64,000 bases of DNA from Euborellia annulipes (lineage: Eukaryota; Arthropoda; Insecta; Dermaptera; Anisolabididae). The position numbers and the translations under genes are program-made. Numbering within the stretch: position 1 is the first letter of the stretch; every line of letters begins with the position of its first letter. The stretch covers positions 17,612-81,611 of the forward strand of contig JAKCPI010000307.1 in the NCBI GenBank assembly GCA_023213315.1, in the 5' to 3' direction. Below are positions 52,601 through 61,100 of this stretch, one piece after another. The notes below the pieces were generated by a model, which saw only the letters and a list, made by a program, of their open reading frames with translations, made no database searches and was not told where the DNA came from.

Positions 52601-52877
52601 ATAAAATAGTTTAAAAATAATTTAAAAATAATAAAAAAAAAAAAAAAAAAATGAATGGAATGTTACATACTTGAAGTTGGTCGGGTGTAATCACATTAAA
52701 AGTAGTTGCTCCGCCAGAAACTCCTATAAGAGAACTTACTGGAAGGGATACTGGAACAGAAGACACCGAAGCCACGGGGACAGCTGTAACATTAGTAACG
52801 GAGGCTCCATGTTGAACATCGGGTTCGTTCGCCAGAGGATCGGATATGTCCGGCATTACATTCGATTCTTCTTCCAT
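40604..52877 (-). CDS. Deaf1: DEAF1 transcription factor (SAND + MYND)
   Basis: DEAF1 is a nuclear DNA-binding factor recognising TTCG-type sites; in Drosophila it acts in homeotic control and immune gene expression. Nine exons: 52877-52671, 52580-52317, 49389-49244, 49167-49068, 48299-48167, 47948-47749, 47672-47530, 42221-42137 and 40843-40604, all phase-consistent, giving about 505 aa. The SAND domain spans exons 2-5 ([56 protein letters not shown]), followed by a basic nuclear signal (YKRRRRKE). Exon 7 is a coiled-coil-like helix. The last exon is a MYND zinc finger ([21 protein letters not shown]...[13 protein letters not shown]), then an alanine run (12-13 residues) near the C-terminus. 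A minus-strand AATAAA is at 40519-40524. Intron 7 (5.3 kb) contains a PGRP gene on the other strand. Confidence 0.97.
41424..41675. mobile_element. hAT-like MITE (CAAGGGCGGATAC family) in DEAF1 intron 8
   Basis: 252 bp with a perfect 8-bp duplication CTTCGTGC (41416-41423, 41676-41683). Starts CAGGGGCGGATACAAGG and ends CTCTGGATCCTCCCTTG. Confidence 0.9.
43110..43773. mobile_element. Non-autonomous element with GGTCGTCCACATATTACGTAA termini
   Basis: Inverted termini of at least 20 bp at 43110-43131 and 43751-43773. The interior holds a tRNA-like SINE head (about 43260-43340) and a hammerhead relic (43480-43528: UUGAAGA, a 6-bp stem II GAGUGC/GCGCUC, then UAAACGUC with G12 lost). I could not fix the target duplication. 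It lies in DEAF1 intron 7. Confidence 0.65.
44095..46278 (+). CDS. Secreted non-catalytic peptidoglycan recognition protein (PGRP-SA-like)
   Basis: PGRPs bind bacterial peptidoglycan and start immune signalling (Toll in the case of PGRP-SA) or hydrolyse it. Four exons, 44095-44143, 45311-45557, 45624-45742 and 46097-46278, fit in phase and give 198 aa. Exon 1 encodes a hydrophobic signal peptide ([16 protein letters not shown]). The PGRP/amidase_2 domain follows: [48 protein letters not shown] and a C-terminal [16 protein letters not shown]. Of the zinc/catalytic residues, only the first His (QHTAT) and the Thr are kept. The Tyr is Leu (DIGLSF), the second His is Gln (IAQRQV) and the Cys is Ser (TVSPG), so it should bind but not cut peptidoglycan. 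AATAAA is at 46349-46354. The gene lies wholly inside DEAF1 intron 7, on the opposite strand. Confidence 0.95.
44245..44290 (-). ncRNA. Hammerhead-like ribozyme, one core change
   Basis: CUGAAGA (44283-44277), a 7-bp stem II GGAUUGC/GCAAUUC with loop GUAG, then GCAAUAUC (A13 to C), and stem I UGCA/UGCA. The right-arm partner at 45118-45160 has an intact GAAAUAUU but a broken CUGANGA. Confidence 0.55.
44437..44839. mobile_element. hAT-like element (CAGGGGTCGGCAACCT family)
   Basis: 403 bp, termini CAGGGGTCGGCAACCTTTTT and GTTGCCGACCCCTG. Flanks GTCTAAAA (44429-44436) and GTCTATAA (44840-44847) match at 7 of 8. No transposase. Confidence 0.88.
46566..46820. mobile_element. MITE with 8-bp duplication
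   Basis: 255 bp, flanked by a perfect ACTTAATG (46558-46565, 46821-46828). Starts CATAGGCGTACCCAGCGGGG and ends GATCCTGGGTCCCAGG; the inverted termini are poor. The 8-bp duplication and C-rich interior point to hAT. Confidence 0.7.
46829..47529. other. Unassigned part of DEAF1 intron 7
   Basis: Moderately complex sequence with an open plus-strand frame (46917-47150) that I do not recognise. No RNA signal. Confidence 0.35.
48474..48705. repeat. Repeat copy that is the empty site of the 23.7-kb hAT insertion
   Basis: It is an inverted relative of 23570-23694 plus 24403-24490: 'TAGTGATGGAAAGAAACTCTAGAGTCAG' here against the flanks of the hAT element there. It has a single CTCTAGAG where the other copy has two with 708 bp between them. 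Located in DEAF1 intron 4. Confidence 0.8.
49935..50195. repeat. GCCGAAACC-rich repeat related to the 17.6-kb MITE
   Basis: Many GGCCGAAACCGAA units in both orientations, ending TTCGGTCGGTTCCTAATAAT as in the element at 17555-17814. The left end (TGGGTCCGCCGAAAC) is altered. Confidence 0.6.
50367..50596. mobile_element. GC-rich MITE with CACTAGG termini
   Basis: About 230 bp, strikingly GC-rich in an AT-rich region. The left end CACTAGGAGTGCCCTGCCCC and right end GGCACGGCCTAGTG are inverted, and GTGCCGTGCCG-type units are repeated inside. Superfamily uncertain. It lies in DEAF1 intron 2. Confidence 0.6.
50898..50950 (-). ncRNA. Type I hammerhead ribozyme candidate (left arm)
   Basis: Minus strand: CUGAAGA (50940-50934), stem II GAUCC/GGAUC, GAAAC, GUC (50911-50909). 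Stem I pairs UGUU with AACG and, after a one-base bulge, CCCACC with GGUGGG. The complete core and stems are identical to the plus-strand partner at 51015. The motif is in sense orientation to the DEAF1 transcript. Confidence 0.85.
51015..51069 (+). ncRNA. Type I hammerhead ribozyme candidate (right arm)
   Basis: CUGAAGA (51026-51032), 5-bp stem II GAUCC/GGAUC with loop UGACCG, GAAA (51050-51053), C-G, cleavage triplet GUC (51055-51057). Stem I pairs UGUU/AACG plus CCCACC/GGUGGG around a one-base bulge. This is the best hammerhead in the window. Minimal stem III suggests activity as a dimer or in context. Confidence 0.85.
51254..51599 (-). pseudogene. LINE ORF2 C-terminal fragment
   Basis: The minus-strand frame reads [28 protein letters not shown]...GAPRMT, then after a TAG stop [20 protein letters not shown] and [14 protein letters not shown] with double stops. 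This is the standard tail of non-LTR retrotransposon reverse transcriptases. It is 5'-truncated and carries an internal stop, so it is dead. Located in DEAF1 intron 2. Confidence 0.85.
51600..51850. repeat. Hairpin repeat
   Basis: Arms ATAGTTCCCACCATTC and its complement continue through GATGCATGCCGC..., CCGGAACCAGCTGAGGCTA and GTAGCCCATCTTTC, with the turn near 51735. Directly after it, 51890-51955 is GC-rich with a B-box-like GGGTTCGCTTCCC. Confidence 0.75.
52010..52125. repeat. Hairpin repeat with TA-rich inner arms
   Basis: GGGATGGGCCTTA...ATGCGAAGATAAGTTTT is mirrored by AAAACTTATCTTCGCAT...AAGGTCCATCCC. A 30-bp insertion sits in the left arm. Confidence 0.7.
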
Positions 52878-52929
52878 GGCGGCAAATCCACTACAGTCCT
52901 CTATTTATAATATCAATTTTATTATATAT

Positions 52930-54253
52930 TAAGTGAACAACTATAATTTAAACTATCTATTGTGATAGATTTCAAAATTCTTATCTAAATTTTGTGATTT
53001 CTCCGTGACCGAAATGATCAAATAAAAATGGATACATTCTTCTACTCACTATACTAATGCCAAGTGAATTCGACGGAAACTCACGAGAGGGCAGCACCGT
53101 ACACTACTAAACTATTTTTAAATTATTTATTTTAGTTAAATTTTTCATTTGTTTTTTTAAATAAGCATATAGAATACTAAACTCATATATTCAGATCAAA
53201 CTTATATATAAAAAACATTAGTGTCCGCTTAAATATTGCAAATAAAAAAAAAATTTTACTCATGGTTCTTCTTAATTTGATCTAACAATAGATCTCAGTT
53301 AAATATTTATGAATTGTAATAAAAAAAGTTTAAGAATAATATATTTTTTAAGAATTAATTTTAAAATGAAATTTTACTTAGAGAAGCAAAAATCTTTTGT
53401 TCTAGAGATATAAATCTAAATCTTATTCTTTGCGCAGAACACAGCGCCACAAAGCGGAAATCTTTAAAAACTTTCAATTGAGTGTGAGATCTAAATTTAT
53501 TTTAAACCCTCCCCGAATCTCACACTTGTGTTATTTCATCATTGATATTTTAATATAAAATATGTAAAATATGTTCCCTGTATCAGCTCTCTAAAAAAGT
53601 GACAAGTGCAAGAAATTTATTGGATTCACAAAATACTTTTTAATTTAATAGACCCGTCTATTTATTTATATTAAACTATCAAAGCACTCAGAATTTATTT
53701 TAAAATTAAATAACATTTCAAGGTATATTTTTTATACAAATTTTTTTTTTATATTATTTTTCTTTGAATTTTAATTTTTAATAATTAATAATCCAGACCC
53801 TCAGAGAAGTGTCTAAAGTGGCCAACCCATTACATTATTACATGTCAAATTACAAAGATCTGGAACGTGGGCGATATGACTTGCTTTAGATTAGTATCTT
53901 GAAGGGGTTGATTCCTTGTTATCAAGATGGGTTACTTATACTTAGGTCATCTAGAAACAAGATCAAATCATTTGATTTCCCGACCAGTGAACTTTCCTGT
54001 ATGGGTGCTGGTTTCGTAGGGTATCGATCCGCAAGAAGGGCAGCTGTTTTCTCTGAGAGGGTAAGATCGGATCTCCCCGGCTAAACGGTTCTGCCTCATT
54101 TTGCATTGTTTTTTTTTCTTATATATATATATGCTGTGGCGAGACTGGGCTTGGGATAATTTGCGTGGCGCGGTCTAGAAGTTTAATTATTCTATAAGAA
54201 AAAAAGGTGCTATGTTAAGCTTATAAAACTAAATGATCCTTTATTTCTTTTAG
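52930..54253. other. Intergenic, DEAF1 promoter side
   Basis: AT-rich, no recognisable gene. The DEAF1 promoter should lie near its right-hand end of the transcript (about 52,900-53,100). An acceptor-like TTTCTTTTAG immediately before the ATG at 54254 suggests a non-coding 5' exon of the zinc-finger gene somewhere here. Confidence 0.4.
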
Positions 54254-55564
54254 ATGTCTTCAGAAAACGATAAAAATTTGATTAAAACTTTGAAATTACT
54301 TGAAAAATCTTGTGATTTCCTAGATAATTCAGATATTGAAAACAAAGAATCCATATTAGTAAAACTTGAAGAGTTACAGGGAACTATAGAAAATTTTTTA
54401 AAAACAACAACGACAAAAAATGAAACAAACATTTCAAATTATGAAAGTCAAATTTTAAAAGCCAAAGATATTGCAATTAAATCGTCAAGTTTAATTGCAA
54501 CATCAACAACGACAACGATGCATGATTTAGGTTTTAGTGAATGCGAAGCGGCGTTTTTATTATTCAAAAGTGATTGTGTTTTATGTACATTGTGTAATGC
54601 CAAACTTGTAGATAAGATCTCGCAAATTAAAATCCATTTAAATGGGAAGACACATCAAAAAAGTTTAAAGAGAAAATATACAGAAAATATTTCAGAGAAA
54701 GAAAAAGATTATTTCTCGATTATAGATTTTAAATTATTTTGTAAAAGATGTAATTTTTATATTTTAAATCCTTCACTTGTTGATATTCATATTAAAGATC
54801 AAAAACATTTAAATGAGATTATTAAAGAAAAAACGAAAACTAAAAATGAAGAGATTAATAATATTCAAATAGCAAAGCCATCGATTAATTCAATTTCTGA
54901 AACGAATCCCTTACCGGATGGCTTTATGAATTATGAAAACACCCTAATATGTATTAAATGTGTCAAAATTATACCGAACAATCCAATTAATATTTCTCAA
55001 CATATAAAAGGAAATACTCACATAAAAAACGAAAAAGTTCATTCTGAAAAAGGTTTAAATTTCAATCCACTTTACGAAGCTGTCAGGAATATTGACATCA
55101 TTAAAATGAAAGCAAAAAAAACTAAAAACGAAAAAACTAATATAGTTTCAAATAAAGGTTACAGTTTTTTCAAAAAAAATTATTTTGATTGGAATTTTGA
55201 CTATTATTTTCATTCCCCAAATGGCTGTAATTTACAATGTACTGCTTGTAATAATATTATAGGTGCCAATGATAAAAACATTAAAGAACATATTTTGGGT
55301 TTAAAACATAGTAAAAAGGCAATTTTAGCGTATTTAAATATTTCACTTTTAGATTCTGTACTTAGTTATAATGACATTGATTTATTTGCTATCCATGAAT
55401 TTTCTTCTACCCACGAAGTTTGTATTTTTTGTTCAAATCATCTTTCAAAAAGTGCCAATACCATTGAAGTTCATCTGAATGAAAGTGGCCATAAAAAGAT
55501 TAAAAACAAATTGATAACCAATTTAAATAAACAATCTCTAGAAAGTGAGAAAAAAATAGAATAG
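54254..55564 (+). CDS. U1-like C2H2 zinc-finger protein, unknown function
   Basis: A single 436-aa open exon. Five C-x2-C-x(14-15)-H-x5-H units of the U1/matrin type are seen at about residues 111-134, 163-185, 233-256, 329-352 and 390-413 (for example CTLCNAKLVDKISQIKIHLN...H and CIFCSNHLSK...H). Such fingers bind RNA or DNA and occur in RNA-processing and dsRNA-binding proteins. The N-terminal about 90 residues are acidic/lysine-rich and helix-prone with no known domain. I do not recognise an orthologue. ATG follows directly after TTTCTTTTAG, so an upstream untranslated exon is likely. AATAAA lies at 55861-55866. The very A/T-rich codon use matches the region. Confidence 0.85.
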   Translation: MSSENDKNLIKTLKLLEKSCDFLDNSDIENKESILVKLEELQGTIENFLKTTTTKNETNISNYESQILKAKDIAIKSSSLIATSTTTTMHDLGFSECEAAFLLFKSDCVLCTLCNAKLVDKISQIKIHLNGKTHQKSLKRKYTENISEKEKDYFSIIDFKLFCKRCNFYILNPSLVDIHIKDQKHLNEIIKEKTKTKNEEINNIQIAKPSINSISETNPLPDGFMNYENTLICIKCVKIIPNNPINISQHIKGNTHIKNEKVHSEKGLNFNPLYEAVRNIDIIKMKAKKTKNEKTNIVSNKGYSFFKKNYFDWNFDYYFHSPNGCNLQCTACNNIIGANDKNIKEHILGLKHSKKAILAYLNISLLDSVLSYNDIDLFAIHEFSSTHEVCIFCSNHLSKSANTIEVHLNESGHKKIKNKLITNLNKQSLESEKKIE

Positions 55565-56100
55565 AAAATATATATGCATAATTATATTTTTAATTTATGT
55601 ATGTTTTTAGGCCTATGTGCTATTTTTTATTTCTATATACTATATTTATACTCTCTACCATACTCTATTTATCTAATATATTGATACATATTCATATATA
55701 TATTTAAAACTTTTTGAAAATTTTAATGTAATGATGTATTTATATCTTTAATTTTATTTTTTTATATTTATATTATTATATAGAGATTTATTCCTGAAAG
55801 ATATTTGAATTATTTTTTTTATTAACGATTTTAAATTCTAATTAATCTAACAATTATTATAATAAATGTGGAATATTTGACAATGATTTTCATACCTTAT
55901 TTGATAAAATAAATTTATTATATTAACACTATAAAAAAGCGTTTTATCATTTATATTTATAAATTTCACAAGTCAATAAGGTTCTTTCAGACAATTTGTA
56001 CCTGAAGAGACAAAATGGAAGACAAATTTTAATATTATGGAATGGAAAAGAATAAGTACAGATGCAGCAAATGAAGAGAGCCTTTGGATGCTAAATGCCG

Positions 56101-56150
56101 AAAAGGAGACGTTTCGGACAAAATTTATTCGTCCATCTTCAGTCCTCGTT
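56101..56150 (-). ncRNA. Type I hammerhead ribozyme candidate (left arm)
   Basis: Minus strand: CUGAAGA (56142-56136), stem II GGACGAA/UUUGUCC, GAAAC, GUC (56110-56108), stem I GAGGA/UCCUU. Complete core. Confidence 0.8.
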
Positions 56151-56351
56151 GGCTTATAAATTAATTAGGCACAAAGTTGTCATTGTTGCTTTGGCACGAA
56201 TTTGTGCGCATGTATATTTTTTTTTATTTTTTTATATCTTATAGACACTCACGAAACATTGACACTCGCCTGTTTTTATAAAAAAATATACATGGGCACA
56301 AATTCGTGCCAAAACAACAATGACAACTTTGTGCCTAATTAATTTATAAGC

Positions 56352-56402
56352 CAACGAGGACTGAAGATGGACGAATAAATTTTGTCCGAAACGTCTCCTT
56401 TT
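56352..56402 (+). ncRNA. Type I hammerhead ribozyme candidate (right arm)
   Basis: CUGAAGA (56361-56367), stem II GGAC.../...GUCC of about 7 bp, GAAAC, GUC ending 56395, stem I GAGGA/UCCUU. Sequence-identical in the core to its left-arm partner. Confidence 0.8.
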
Positions 56403-56661
56403 TCGGCATTTGGCATCCAAAGGCTCTCTTCATTTGCTGCACCTGTACTTGTTCTTTTCCATTCCATAACATCAACAGCAACTTCTCTTCGAATTAAATT
56501 TTAATATTATTTGAAATTCCTATTCCCGTTTATTTACCCAAGGTGCTCTCTACCATATATATTTTTTAAATATTAAATAAGTATTATTATTTAATGAAAA
56601 ATCCCGCACGCCAAGGATTTGAACAGGGATCTTCTTTGTAATGGAAGACAAATATAAATTA

Positions 56662-56752
56662 AAAATCTGGTGTGACTGGCGCACAGCACACAACTTTCTC
56701 TTACCTTCGGTAATCGAAAGTTGTGTTCTGTGCTTGTCACACCAGATTTTTT
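56662..56752. repeat. Short TIR element related to the CAAGGGCGGATAC MITEs
   Basis: AAATCTGGTGTGACTGGCGC and GTGCTTGTCACACCAGATTT are inverted around 40 nt. The same GTGTGACTnGTCGCACAGCAC sequence forms the inner part of the hAT MITEs at 19.2, 24.6, 32.8, 41.4 and 60.3 kb. Confidence 0.6.
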
Positions 56753-56929
56753 GTGTCGACATGTATTTAGTTCCCGACAGTATGGAACATGAATTCAGAT
56801 GTAAAATTTATAAGTATTTTCCCAAATATTTATATTTTGTTACCATGGCAACCATTTCTCCTATCTTCCCTATGAAATACAAGAGTAAAGTGGTCTTCAG
56901 AAGATTTCAATCGCAAAATGAGAATATAC

Positions 56930-57350
56930 ATTTGAAAGAGCATCTAAAAAATAATTGATTTTTGAATTTTAAAAAAAATCGTTGGAGCAAATTTTGAGAA
57001 AATCGAAAAAAACTGAAAAAGTACATCAGTAAAGTACTAGTACTCTTTGGCCGATTTCGATTAAAAGCTTATTTTTCCGGTCCCGGGGGGTGTTTAACTT
57101 AATTATAAAATTTCAACCTCCTAGCTCAATTCCTTCATGCTTAAAATTGAACACAGACACACACACCCACCCACACACCCACCCACTCACCCACAGACAG
57201 ACAGACCATGTCGCGAAAACCAGTTTTTTGAATTCAGGGGACCTCAAAACGTGAAGATCCATCAAAATCTCGACATCGAATTTTTGACATGAATCCAATA
57301 CTTTCTCTCTATATATATATTACATATATACATAGGTAAGAGAAAGTAAA
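56930..57350. repeat. Dispersed repeat, second copy
   Basis: Matches 22990-23360; it contains a CACACACCCACCC-type microsatellite and ends AGGTAAGAGAAAGTAAAA. Confidence 0.7.
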
Positions 57351-57475
57351 AAGGATATCAAAACAACAACAACAATAGACTTCCCAATTGTGACGTCAGC
57401 TAAGTCTCTACCCCTGCTGGGCGCACACGGACGATTTTTAATCGAGCGATAGTTTAGTCGATGGACATAAAATGC

Positions 57476-58170
57476 TTTGGTAAAATATCAGCAACCGAGA
57501 GAAAATTTAAAAAATAAGTCTCAAAAATCACAAATCAATATTTTTATAATTTCTTAAATCAATTTGACTAATTTTAACATTTCAAAATTCCATTCCCATT
57601 ATTTATTCGTGATGAATTTGAAATTCGTGCTCTTTCTGAGCCAACTATTGAAATTTAATTGAAGTCCCGAAAATTCCTAATTTATTTTTGCCTTGTTTAT
57701 ATTTATATCGGTACACTCTGGTTTAATGCATACTTTAATACACTTTAATTAATTAAGGTATGTGCTTAATTGATAATTTATAATTTTATTTCAACCTGTT
57801 TTCATGTTAAGATTAAAATTTTATTTTTTATTTTTATAAAATTAAAAATTTTATAAATAAATGATTACAACAAATTTAAAAAATTCCCTTATCCTAAATT
57901 GTTATTATTAAAAAAATTTTTATTTTTTTTTGATGTTGGCTCCCCCTGAGTGATTTTAATATTCTCTGAATAAAGGCAAAGTGCAATTTCGCATCTTCAA
58001 TACTCTTTGCCATAGATACCAAATGTCATCTCATTATATGAGAAAATGACGAATTTCATAAATTCATTTATTGGAATTTTATAATGGGAAATGCAATGTA
58101 AATAATACTCTTTTAGTCAAGTGATTATATTGTTTACTAATCAAGTGAAATTAAATATAAATTATACAAA
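57476..58170. other. Intergenic; JIP3/4 promoter side
   Basis: AT-rich, with no coding signal. It begins after a partial copy of the 6.3-kb Harbinger-like MITE (57418-57475). Confidence 0.4.
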
Positions 58171-61100
58171 ATGATGGAAATTGAACAAGAAACGATATAT
58201 GGGACTCATGAGGATTCTCATGTTGTCATGTCTGAAAAAGTTCAATCATTAGCAGGAAGTATTTATCAAGAATTTGAAAAAATGATTGGAAAATATGATC
58301 AAGATGTTGTTAAAGATTTAATGCCGTTGGTTGTGAATGTATTAGAATGCCTGGATTTATCATATACGGAAAATCAAGAACATGAAGTTGAACTGGAATT
58401 GCTTCGTGAGGATAATGAACAGCTGGTGACTCAATATGAGAGAGAAAAGCAATTAAGAAAAGCATCCGAACAAGTAATTACACTTTACAATCATATCTTT
58501 CTAATTAAATATGCTAATTTTTTTTTTCATTGATAAACTCACATCCTAGAATTATTTTTAAACATTTATTTCTTTTTTTTATAGAAACTTTTAGAAGCCG
58601 AAGATGCAAATGAAGATGAAAGAAAAGAATTAAATGGCAAAATTGAAAGCTTAGAATCTATAGTAAGAATGCTTGAATTGAAATCTAAAAATGCTTCAGA
58701 TCATGGTATGTATTTGTCAATTTATTGATTAAAAACTGAATCTTTTTTATTACTTAAAAATCACTATTTAGAGATTTTTTTTTCACTACCTACAGGCCAA
58801 TTTAGTATGGCTTAGATGGCTAAATCGCCCCCCCCCTCTCTCTTCTCACATTGGTCTTGAATAAAACTTTATAAATTACAAATTTTAATTCTCATGCATA
58901 CTATTTCCTTTTGACCCTCACATTTTATTGGTAAATATTTCGGTCGGCATGACCCCAGACCATCTAAAGTACAAGAATATGCTTGGGTAGAGGAACTGTG
59001 TCAATAAATATAATATTTTTAAATAAGCAAAAGTTTTTTTTTTCTAAAAGTTTTATACTTAGGTCCTGCATCTAAGATCGCCTGCCAGAATAAAATAATA
59101 AAGCCTATATAATCTTAATTTTCTCTCACATCTAACAAAATTCTTAATTAGTTTTTAGATTGGAAGAAAAAGAAAATGAACAAAAACGAGAATATTCCAA
59201 ATTACACGAACGTTACACAGAATTATTCAAAACTCATATGGATTATATGGAACGAACGAAAATCTTAATGGGAAGTGCAGAACGATTAGAAGGCGAGGGA
59301 CGTTCAAGATTACCTCCAATGAGTCTTGGGCCCTTGAATAGGTAAATTAAAAATTATAAAAAAGTTTTATGTTTGATTTATAAAACGATTTAATTTCAGA
59401 TCAACAGGTCCTGTATCATTTGGCTTTGCATCTTTAGAAGCAAGTATGAGATCTGTGGGCACACCAAGCGAATTTGGAGCTCCAGTTTCACCTCCAGACA
59501 GCAATCACTCTAATACAAGTTTACGTCATGAATTACAGGTATATATTCAAATTATTATTCAATCCAAATAGCAATTTATATTTTAAATAAATATTTATTT
59601 ATGTTTTTAAATATTAATCACAAAAGTTTTCTTTTTTCTATTTATTTATTTATTTACTGATAAAGATAATCAGTACAGAGCCTGCCCTTTTAGGGTCAAT
59701 GGCCTAAGACAATAAAAAAAACCTTTTACCCTTTTTAGTTGGTAAACAATAAACTCTTTTATAAATCCTTTTATCAAAAACTTTAGAAAAAATTTCTTAA
59801 ACTACTTAGGAGCAAAGATCAACTAATGTAAACATACACTGCTCCGCAAAAAAGTGGCGCACTTTGTTTCTTCTTAAGGTGTGCTAATTTTTTGGGAGAT
59901 TGCGGCCACAATTTTGAAGCTATCGACTTCAAATTTTTTTTAATTAAAGCTATTTAAAATATCTACAACTTATAGAAGCCCTTTTTTTGATTTTCGAAAA
60001 AATAAATTTTGATTATGATTAATATATTTTTAAAAAATCCGCTCTATATCTTATAGATAATTAAATTAGTAATCATTGTGTTAAAAAATAATTAATTTTT
60101 CACCGTTAATTAATTAGCTGGAATCTTTCAAATGAAATGGAATAAATCCCTTGTTTCCCTATGGGAAAAACTAACGCCATCTCTTGCCGCCTTGAGTAAC
60201 CAGCTTCTGAATCGTCTTCTAACGGTTTTTCGAGACACGCACCTTAAGAAGACCTGTTCTAATCAAGGGCAGATACAAGGGGGGGGGGGGGGGGTAAAGG
60301 GCCTAATTACCCCCCCTGAGATTTGAAAAAAAAAATACTTTTTTTTCGAAAAAAAAAATGTATTTTTAATGTAAAATTTTAAAAATTTGATTTGTATTTA
60401 TATTCTGGCAAACAAGTACAGAATGCGCCTTTAAATTACCGAAATTAAGAAAAAATTGTGTGCTGTGCGACCAGTCACTTCAGATTCCCCCCCCCCCCCG
60501 AGAAACACCTCTGGATCCGCCACTGGTTCTAATCTATCTTTATAATACTGTCATTTAAGAAACATTTAATATGAAATATTCTATACAGTTCTAAGTAAAT
60601 TTAACACAAATCCATATCGTTTTTAATAAATAATTACAATTTAAATAAAATAAAGACAAAAATGTCGAAATTTTTTTTATTAACGCAAAATTTTTAAAAT
60701 TTTAAAATAATCATTCCATTTCAGTTTTCCTCTGTTTATTTTACTGGAAATTCTTATGAAAACAAAATTTTTAATTAATATCCAGCTAAACATATCGAGA
60801 TTATGTTGACTAGGGCGGATACAAGAGGAGGGGGGAAAGGGGTAATTACCCCCCCCCCCCCCGAGACTTGAGAAAAATATATTGTTTGGGAAAAAAAATT
60901 GTATTTTTAATATAAAATTTTAAAAACAAATACTTAAAAATTTGATTTGTATATATATTCTGGTAAACAACTACAGAATGCACCTTTCAATTACCGATAA
61001 TAAGAAAAAATTGTGTGCTGTGCGACCAGTCACACCAGATTCCCCCCCCCATCCCTCCGAGAAACTCCTCTGGATCCGCCACTGTATGTTGTTTTGTTCA

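Larger units (their letters stand above)
56030..56468. repeat. Palindrome bearing two inverted hammerheads
   Basis: Arms of about 200 nt (TGGAATGGAAAAGAATAAGT... and complement) around an AT-rich spacer (about 56225-56275). Each arm contains one hammerhead (56101-56150 minus, 56352-56402 plus). The design is the same as at 50.84 kb, but the sequence is quite different. Confidence 0.92.
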
